Source of the DNA: Enterobacteriaceae endosymbiont of Donacia thalassina
GTDB lineage: Bacteria > Pseudomonadota > Gammaproteobacteria > Enterobacterales > Enterobacteriaceae
Assembly (NCBI RefSeq): GCF_012568245.1
Contig: NZ_CP046188.1
Span: forward strand, 64,233 to 128,232
Direction of reading: 5' to 3'
DNA length: 64,000 nucleotides
Made by a program: the position numbers and the translations under genes. Positions 57,511 through 64,000 of this stretch are shown piece after piece (the first letter of the stretch is position 1; the number at the start of each line of letters is the position of its first letter). The notes below the pieces were generated by a model, which was given only the letters and a program-made list of their open reading frames with translations, was not told the DNA's origin and ran no database searches.

Positions 57511-58665
57511 TTATGAAATATTTTCTAATATAGATATAACAGGTAATTTATTTTCTTCTATATATTTTAAAAAAGCACCTCCACCTGTAGAAATATAAGA
57601 AATTTGATTAAAAGCATTAAATAATTCTACTGCAGCTAAAGTATCTCCTCCTCCTACAATAGAAAAAGCATTACTATGTATAATAGCTTTAATTATAATT
57701 TCAGTTCCTTTTCTAAAATTTTTTAATTCAAAAACTCCAATAGGACCATTCCATAATATTGTTTTAGCTTTTTGTAATTCACATTTAATAATATTTATAG
57801 TTTTATAACCTATATCAAGAATTTTCTCATTTTTTAATATATTATTAACATTTTTATTTTTAATTAAAGAATTATTAGTAACAGATGTACTAACTATACA
57901 ATCAATAGGAAGAATTATATTTTTACATTTTTTAATTATTTCTTGCGCTAATAAAATTGAATTAGGTTCATATAATGAATGTCCAATATCATTATTTAAT
58001 GATAATAATGTATTTGCTATTCCTCCTCCTACAATAACTTTATGTGATAATTTAGATAATTTTTTTAATACATTAAATTTAGTAGATATTTTAGATCCAC
58101 CTACAATAGAAATTATAGGTTTTTCAGGATTTTTTAGAAATTTATTTAAATTTTTTATTTCATTTATTAATAATAATCCTGCACAAGATTGTTTTGCAAA
58201 ATTAATAATACCATAAGTTGATGAATGCATACGATGTGAAGTTGCAAATGCATCCATAACAAATATATCACATAAAGATGCATACTGTTTTGATAATTTT
58301 TTACTATTACTTTTTTCACCAATATTAAAACGAACATTTTCTAAAAGAAAAATTTCATTTTTTTCAAAATTACATCCATTCAAATATTTTTTTTTTAAAA
58401 TAACTTTATGTTTTAAAATTTTTTCTAAATATATAGCAATTTTTTTTAAAGAAAATAAAGGATTATATATTCCTTCAGTAGGTCTTCCTAAATGAGAAGC
58501 TATAATAATTTTAGCTTTTTTTTCTAAAGCATATTTTATAGTGGGTAATGATAATCTAATTCTAATATCGGAAGTAATATTACCTTTTATATCTAAAGGT
58601 ACATTTAAATCAGATCTAATTAATAAAATTTTATTGCTAATATCTAAATTTAAAATACTTAACAT
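57511..58665 (-). CDS. pgk: phosphoglycerate kinase
   Basis: Pgk makes ATP from 1,3-bisphosphoglycerate. The 384 residues equal the E. coli size (387). N-terminal substrate site: IRSDLNVPL, ASHLGRPTEG, HRMHSSTYG. C-terminal nucleotide site: GGSKISTK, NGPIGVFE and VGGGDTLAAVE. The E. coli epd gene that lies upstream is missing, so pgk is 26 bp from tktA. Confidence 0.97.
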   Translation of the reverse strand: MLSILNLDISNKILLIRSDLNVPLDIKGNITSDIRIRLSLPTIKYALEKKAKIIIASHLGRPTEGIYNPLFSLKKIAIYLEKILKHKVILKKKYLNGCNFEKNEIFLLENVRFNIGEKSNSKKLSKQYASLCDIFVMDAFATSHRMHSSTYGIINFAKQSCAGLLLINEIKNLNKFLKNPEKPIISIVGGSKISTKFNVLKKLSKLSHKVIVGGGIANTLLSLNNDIGHSLYEPNSILLAQEIIKKCKNIILPIDCIVSTSVTNNSLIKNKNVNNILKNEKILDIGYKTINIIKCELQKAKTILWNGPIGVFELKNFRKGTEIIIKAIIHSNAFSIVGGGDTLAAVELFNAFNQISYISTGGGAFLKYIEENKLPVISILENIS

Positions 58666-58690
58666 AAATAATTAATCCTATAATATATAA

Positions 58691-60700
58691 TTAATTATAT
58701 AATTTTAAAAATTTTTTTATTTTTAAAATAATATTTTCAACAGTAAAACCAAATTTTTGAAATAATTTATTTGCAGGAGCAGAATATCCAAAAGTATTCA
58801 TACCAATTACAATACCATCTAAACCTACATATTTATACCAAAAATCTTTAGATCCAGCTTCAATAGCTATTCTACATTTAATATGTTTAGGTAATAAATA
58901 ATTTCGATATTCTTTTGTTTGTTTATCAAATGTATCTGTAGATGGCATTGATATTACTCTAGTTTTATATTTTAACAAAGATAATTTTTTATATACTTCA
59001 ACAGCTAAAGGCACTTCTGATCCAGTAGCTATTAATATAATTTGAGGATTTTTATCTAAACAATCTTTTAAAATATATGCACCATATGATATATATGATA
59101 TTTCTTTTTTATTTCTTTTTTGTGTAGGTAAATTTTGTCTTGATAACACTAATATAGTTGGTTTATTTATATTTTCAATACTAATTTTCCATGCTATAGC
59201 TGTTTCAATTTTATCACATGGACGCCAAATACTTATATTAGGAATTAATCTTAAACTAGATAATTGTTCTATTGGTTGATGTGTTGGACCATCTTCACCT
59301 AAACCTATAGAATCGTGTGTATAAATCATTATATTTCTAATTTTCATTAAAGCAGCCATTCTTATGGCATTACGACAATAATCTGAAAAAACTAAAAAAG
59401 TAGCTGTATAAGGAATAAAACCATGGTATAACGAAATACCATTTGCTATTGCCATCATACCAAATTCTCTTACTCCATAATAAATATAATTTCCGTTTTT
59501 AAATTTATTAATTGGCTTAGAATTTTTTAAAATAGTTAAATTACTACTAGATAAATCAGCAGAACCTCCTAATAATTCTGGTAATAATTTTGAATATTTT
59601 TGTAAAATATATTGTGATGATTCTCTTGTAGAAAAATTAGTATTAGTATTATTTAATTTATAAATAAATTTATTTATTTTATTATTCCAATCTTCAGGAA
59701 GAAAATTATTAATTCTTCTTTTTAATTCTTTAGCTAATATAGGAAATTTATTACAATAATTTTTAAACATGTAATTCCATTTAAATTCTTTTATATTACC
59801 TATTTCTTTTGCATTCCATTTTTTATAAATATATGATGGAATTTCGAAAGGTTGATAATTCCAATTTAAATTTTTTCGTGTTAAAAGAACTTCTTCTTTA
59901 CCTAAAGGAGATCCATGTGCAATATTTTTTCCCGATTTATTAGGTGATCCAAAAGCAATAATAGTATTACAAATTAATAAAGAAGGTTTATCTTCTATAG
60001 AAGATTTAGCTTTATCAATTGCTTTTTCTATACTTCTGAAATCATGTCCATCTATATCAGATATAACATACCATCCATAAGATTCAAATCTTTTTTTAGT
60101 ATCATCATTAAACCATCCTTTTATATTACCATCTATAGAAATACCATTATTATCATAAAAAACTATTAATTTTTTTAATTTTAATGTTCCTGCTAAAGAA
60201 CATACTTCATGTGAAATACCTTCCATTAAACAACCATCACCTAAAAAAACATAAGTATAGTGATTAATAATATTATAATTTAATCTATTAAATTGTGCTG
60301 CTAATGTTTTTTCAGCTATAGCTATACCAACAGCATTTGCTAAACCTTGACCTAATGGTCCAGTACTAGTTTCAATATTAGGAGTACATCTAAACTCAGG
60401 ATGTCCTGGTGTTTTAGAATGTAATTTTCTAAAATTTTTTAAATCAGAAATTGTCAAATCATAGCCAGTTAAATGTAATAAACTATAAATTAACATAACA
60501 CAATGTCCATTAGATAATATAAATCTATCACGATTAATCCATTTTGGATTATTAGGATTATGATTTAAATAATTACGCCACAATACTTCTGCAATATCAG
60601 CCATACCCATTGGTGCGCCAGGATGTCCTGATTTAGAATTTTCTATAGCATCTATACTTAAAAATCGAATAGCATTAGCAAGATTTCTTCTAGAAGGCAT
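58691..60700 (-). CDS. tktA: transketolase
   Basis: Transketolase moves two-carbon units in the pentose-phosphate pathway and supplies ribose 5-phosphate for Prs. The 669 residues (E. coli 663) have the thiamine-diphosphate motif [18 protein letters not shown]...DNN and the transketolase signature [38 protein letters not shown] and [18 protein letters not shown] are intact near the N-terminus. TTAGGAG precedes the ATG. It is divergent from metK. Confidence 0.97.
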   Translation of the reverse strand: MPSRRNLANAIRFLSIDAIENSKSGHPGAPMGMADIAEVLWRNYLNHNPNNPKWINRDRFILSNGHCVMLIYSLLHLTGYDLTISDLKNFRKLHSKTPGHPEFRCTPNIETSTGPLGQGLANAVGIAIAEKTLAAQFNRLNYNIINHYTYVFLGDGCLMEGISHEVCSLAGTLKLKKLIVFYDNNGISIDGNIKGWFNDDTKKRFESYGWYVISDIDGHDFRSIEKAIDKAKSSIEDKPSLLICNTIIAFGSPNKSGKNIAHGSPLGKEEVLLTRKNLNWNYQPFEIPSYIYKKWNAKEIGNIKEFKWNYMFKNYCNKFPILAKELKRRINNFLPEDWNNKINKFIYKLNNTNTNFSTRESSQYILQKYSKLLPELLGGSADLSSSNLTILKNSKPINKFKNGNYIYYGVREFGMMAIANGISLYHGFIPYTATFLVFSDYCRNAIRMAALMKIRNIMIYTHDSIGLGEDGPTHQPIEQLSSLRLIPNISIWRPCDKIETAIAWKISIENINKPTILVLSRQNLPTQKRNKKEISYISYGAYILKDCLDKNPQIILIATGSEVPLAVEVYKKLSLLKYKTRVISMPSTDTFDKQTKEYRNYLLPKHIKCRIAIEAGSKDFWYKYVGLDGIVIGMNTFGYSAPANKLFQKFGFTVENIILKIKKFLKLYN

Positions 60701-60890
60701 AATATAAATTACTCCTAAATTTTTAATAAAATATTTTATAAAAAAATTATTTATATAAAGGAATATATACTTAAAATGTTTTAAAATCTATTTTTTATAA
60801 ATTTAAAATAAAAATTTTATATATTTTATATTTTTTTAAATATATAATACATAAAATTGAATTTTTTTATAAAAATTATAGGTCATATTA

Positions 60891-62057
60891 ATGACAGATT
60901 ATTTATTTACTTCAGAATCAGTATCGGAAGGACATCCTGATAAAATAGCAGATCAAATTTCTGATGCTATATTAGATGAGATAATTAAACAAGATATTTA
61001 TTCACGCGTAGCGTGTGAAACATATATTAAAAATAATATAATATTAATTGGAGGAGAAATAACGACAAAAGCTAAAATAAATATAGAAAAAATTGCTAGA
61101 AAAACTATAAAAGAAATAGGATATACAAATCCTAATTCAGCATTTAATGCTAATACATGTACAATATTAAATATTATAAGTAAACAATCAGAAGATATTA
61201 GTAAAGGAATATCATCTAATTTAGATAGATATAATCAAGGAGCAGGAGATCAAGGATTTGTATTTGGTTATGCAACAAATGAAACAAATGTTTTTATGCC
61301 AGCTCCTATTATATATGCACATAGATTAGTATATCAACAATCATTAATTAGAAAAAAAAAAATTTTATCATGGTTAGAACCGGATGCAAAAAGTCAAATT
61401 ACTTTTCAATATAAAAATAATAAAATTATTAATATAGATTCTGTAGTTTTATCAACACAAATTTCTAAAGAAATATCATTTAAAAAATTAGAAGAAGCTA
61501 TTATGGAGGAAATTATTAAACCAGTTTTGCCTAAAATATGGATTAATAAAAAAACAAAATTTTTTATTAATCCATCAGGTCGTTTTATTATAGGAGGTCC
61601 TATAAGTGATTGTGGTTTAACTGGAAGAAAAATTATTGTAGATACCTATGGAGGTATGGCAAGACATGGTGGAGGAGCTTTTTCAGGTAAAGATCCTTCG
61701 AAAGTAGATAGATCAGCTGCCTATGCAGCACGTTATATAGCAAAAAATATAGTAGCGTCATCTTTAGCTTCACGTTGTGAAATACAAATTGCCTATATTA
61801 TAGGTATTGCTGAACCAATTTCAATTATGGTAAATACATTTGGAACAGGAAAAGTATCTGATAAAAAAATAACTTCATTTATCCAAAAATTTTTTGATTT
61901 AAGACCTTTTAATTTAATTAAAATGTTAGGTTTATTAAAACCAATATATAAAAAAACCGCAGCTTATGGTCATTTTGGTAGAAATATTTTTTCATGGGAA
62001 AAAACAAATGAAATATTTAAATTTAAAGATTTTTTAAAATATAATTTTAAAAAATAA
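60891..62057 (+). CDS. metK: S-adenosylmethionine synthetase
   Basis: MetK makes SAM from methionine and ATP, needed by PrmC, LipA and RNA methylases. The 388 residues (E. coli 384) contain [33 protein letters not shown], and [19 protein letters not shown] with the catalytic lysine. TAGGTCA lies before the ATG. In the 190-bp divergent spacer with tktA I see no MetJ-type AGACGTCT box. Confidence 0.97.
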   Translation: MTDYLFTSESVSEGHPDKIADQISDAILDEIIKQDIYSRVACETYIKNNIILIGGEITTKAKINIEKIARKTIKEIGYTNPNSAFNANTCTILNIISKQSEDISKGISSNLDRYNQGAGDQGFVFGYATNETNVFMPAPIIYAHRLVYQQSLIRKKKILSWLEPDAKSQITFQYKNNKIINIDSVVLSTQISKEISFKKLEEAIMEEIIKPVLPKIWINKKTKFFINPSGRFIIGGPISDCGLTGRKIIVDTYGGMARHGGGAFSGKDPSKVDRSAAYAARYIAKNIVASSLASRCEIQIAYIIGIAEPISIMVNTFGTGKVSDKKITSFIQKFFDLRPFNLIKMLGLLKPIYKKTAAYGHFGRNIFSWEKTNEIFKFKDFLKYNFKK

Positions 62058-62107
62058 TACTTTCTTTATTTAATTTTAAAAAAATTTTTAATAATTTATA
62101 GAGATTT

Positions 62108-64000
62108 TTAAATTTTTTGTAATCCTATAACTTTTTCATTTATTTTTGTTTTAATTATAATAACTCCTTTAGTATTTCTCCCTACAACACAAATTTCAGA
62201 TATATTAATACGTATTAATGTTCCCATATTAGTAATGATAATAATTTGATCATTATCTCTTACTCTAAGAGATCCTATTAATTTTCCATTTCTTTTATTA
62301 ATTTTCATAGATATAATTCCTTTTGTAGATCTAGATTTTATAGGAAAATTTTTATTATTAGTACATTTTCCATATCCATTCTCTGTTATAGTAAAAATAT
62401 TTTTTTGAAATTTTTGTTTTATTACTATTAATGATACAACATAATCTTTTCTTTTTTTTAAAAAATTAATACCTTTTACTCCTATTGTATTTCTACCCAT
62501 AGATTTAATTTGAGATTCATTAAATTTAACTACTTTACCTAAAGAAGAAAATAACATAATTTTATCATTTTTATTAACAATAGATACTCCTATTAAAGAG
62601 TCATTTTTTTTTATTTTTATTGCAATAATACCATTAGATCTAGGCTTATTAAATTTATTTAAATTTGTTTTTTTTACCTTCCCTTTTGCAGTAGCCATAA
62701 TTAAATTAGAATTATTTGTATAATTATTTATCACAAGAAATACATTAATAGTTTCTTCCTTTTTTAAAGGAATAAAATTTATAATAGGTTTCCCTTTTGC
62801 ATATCTATTAGCTTCAGGTATATCATATACTTTTAACCAATATAAATGTCCTTTATTTGAAAAACATAAAATATTATCATGAGTATCTGCTATTAATATT
62901 TTATGTATAAAATCATTATCTTTTAATTTTACAGCTAATTTTCCTTTACCACCTCTATGTTGTATATTATACTCAGTAATTTTTTGATATTTAATATATC
63001 CCTGATAAGATAAGGTAATAATAACTTTTTCATGATTAATTAAATCTTTTTTTTGAATTATAGAATTATTCTTATTTAAAATAATTTCGGTCTTTCTATT
63101 ATCTTTAAATTCTTTTTTTATTAAAGTTAATTCATCATATATTACTTTCATTAAAGATTCATATTTATTAATAATTTTAATTAAATTTGTAATTTTATAT
63201 ATTAAATTCTCGTATTCCATACATAATTTTTTATGTTCTAAATGTGTTAATTTATGTAATTTTAATTCTAAAATAGCTATAATTTGTTTATAACTAAAAT
63301 GATAATTATCATTAAATTTTATTAAATTAGAATTAGTTAAATAAATATTTAATGTTTTTTTTTCTTGTAAATTAAATATTTCAAATATATTTGGAATTTT
63401 CCAAGATTTTAAATAAATTTGTTCTTTTATATTTTCTAAAATTTTAGAAGAACGTATAATTTTTATAATTTCTTTTATATTTAATAAAGCAACTATTAAT
63501 CCTTCTAATATATGTGCTTTATTACGAGCTTTATTTATTTCATAATGTGTTCTTCTTATTACTATTTCACGTCTATGAGAAATAAATGCTTTAATAATAT
63601 TTTTTAAAGACATTAATGTAGGTTTGCCTTTATGTAAAGAAACCATTTTTATACTAAAAGTAGTTTGTAAAGGAGTTAATTTATATAAATTATTTAATAT
63701 TACATTAACAGATATATCTTGTTTAATTCTAATTAAAATTCTTATTCCATCTTTATCTGATTCATCTCTTAAAGTTTTAATACCCTGAATTTTTTTTTCT
63801 TTTATTAAATTAGCTATTTTTTCTATTAATTTAGATTTATTTATTTGATAAGGAAGTTCATAAATTATAATTGTTTTATATCTTTTTTCTATATCTTTAA
63901 GAATTTTAACCCGTCCTCTAAGAAAAATTTTTCCTTTTCCTGTACTATATGCCTTTTCAATTTCATCAATACCGTAAATAATACCAGAAGTAGGAAAATC
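62108..64000 (-). CDS. gyrA: DNA gyrase subunit A (N-terminus beyond right edge)
   Basis: GyrA cuts and rejoins DNA in the gyrase A2B2 complex that makes negative supercoils. I translated the whole stretch from 64000. It is open through 631 codons, beginning DFPTSGIIYGIDEIEKAY, followed by ALRDESDKDG-like TLRDESDKDGIRILI and LNNLYKLTPLQTTF. The internal Met at 63646 is therefore not the start. The coiled-coil domain and the C-terminal beta-pinwheel with the GyrA box QHRGGKGK are present. The protein ends GVIIIKTKINEKVIGLQKI, so the acidic E. coli tail (about 35 residues) is missing. The catalytic tyrosine and N-terminus lie beyond the window. Confidence 0.96.
   Translation of the reverse strand, partial: DFPTSGIIYGIDEIEKAYSTGKGKIFLRGRVKILKDIEKRYKTIIIYELPYQINKSKLIEKIANLIKEKKIQGIKTLRDESDKDGIRILIRIKQDISVNVILNNLYKLTPLQTTFSIKMVSLHKGKPTLMSLKNIIKAFISHRREIVIRRTHYEINKARNKAHILEGLIVALLNIKEIIKIIRSSKILENIKEQIYLKSWKIPNIFEIFNLQEKKTLNIYLTNSNLIKFNDNYHFSYKQIIAILELKLHKLTHLEHKKLCMEYENLIYKITNLIKIINKYESLMKVIYDELTLIKKEFKDNRKTEIILNKNNSIIQKKDLINHEKVIITLSYQGYIKYQKITEYNIQHRGGKGKLAVKLKDNDFIHKILIADTHDNILCFSNKGHLYWLKVYDIPEANRYAKGKPIINFIPLKKEETINVFLVINNYTNNSNLIMATAKGKVKKTNLNKFNKPRSNGIIAIKIKKNDSLIGVSIVNKNDKIMLFSSLGKVVKFNESQIKSMGRNTIGVKGINFLKKRKDYVVSLIVIKQKFQKNIFTITENGYGKCTNNKNFPIKSRSTKGIISMKINKRNGKLIGSLRVRDNDQIIIITNMGTLIRINISEICVVGRNTKGVIIIKTKINEKVIGLQKI

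Noticed and set aside
62108..63646. A stand-alone 512-residue ParC/GyrA-like protein
   Set aside because: The frame is open upstream to the window edge and encodes the preceding GyrA segments, so this is gyrA cut by the window.
1..64000. Mobile elements, prophage, CRISPR arrays, toxin-antitoxin or defence systems, or a novel accessory island
   Set aside because: I found no transposase, integrase, direct-repeat array or unrecognised gene cluster; every substantial frame matches a conserved enterobacterial housekeeping gene and composition is uniform.

Overview
The window is a 64 kb piece of a strongly reduced, very A+T-rich gammaproteobacterial (Enterobacterales-type) chromosome. It looks like an obligate insect endosymbiont. 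Nearly every gene is a close but Lys/Asn/Ile-enriched version of an Escherichia coli gene. Local gene order keeps many E. coli neighbourhoods with intervening genes deleted. Long A/T homopolymers occur inside genes. I see no insertion sequences, prophage, CRISPR arrays, rRNA or foreign-looking genes. I do not assign a genus.

Layout. Positions 1-1140: the 5' part of ackA (minus strand) and a tRNA-Cys/tRNA-Leu pair with a terminator, then about 460 bp with no gene. 1.6-10 kb: truA, dacA-lipB-lipA, cspE, fabI, pntA-pntB. 10-21 kb: rne, and divergently rluC-rpmF-fabD-fabG-acpP-fabF-tmk-holB-ptsG-hinT. 21-29 kb, minus strand: gapA, sppA, xthA, cls, ychF, pth, prs. 29-39 kb, plus strand: prfA-prmC, thrS-infC-rpmI-rplT-pheS-pheT, ribE, tyrS. 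39-45 kb: tRNA-Val, mdtK, grxD, rnt, minCDE, tsaB. 45-46.8 kb: hslVU. 46.8-54 kb, minus strand: the complete histidine operon hisGDCBHAFI. 54-64 kb: rnhA/dnaQ, tRNA-Asp, mscS-fbaA-pgk-tktA, metK, and the 3' two-thirds of gyrA.

How the genes work together. Glucose enters through the PTS (ptsG) and is used by glycolysis (fbaA, gapA, pgk), the pentose-phosphate route (tktA) and acetate fermentation (ackA). Transhydrogenase (pntAB) can convert NADH to NADPH for fatty-acid synthesis (fabD, fabG, fabF, fabI, acpP), which also feeds lipoate synthesis (lipB, lipA) and cardiolipin (cls). PRPP from prs feeds a complete set of histidine enzymes, so histidine is probably a product supplied to the host. 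Cell division (minCDE), an envelope (dacA, sppA, mscS, mdtK), replication (holB, dnaQ, gyrA, rnhA) and translation are kept.

The most interesting signals are quality-control losses and A-tract effects rather than a new system. (1) ThrRS has lost its whole N-terminal TGS and editing region. (2) In the same gene cluster the PheRS beta subunit has lost several editing-site residues. (3) fabD is split by an A13 tract at a place where RNA-polymerase slippage could restore the frame. (4) hisD and hisC are joined by an A18 tract, where either other tract register gives a stop directly after HisD. (5) infC keeps the AUU start. (6) RNase E keeps the extreme C-terminal peptide although the scaffold before it has eroded.
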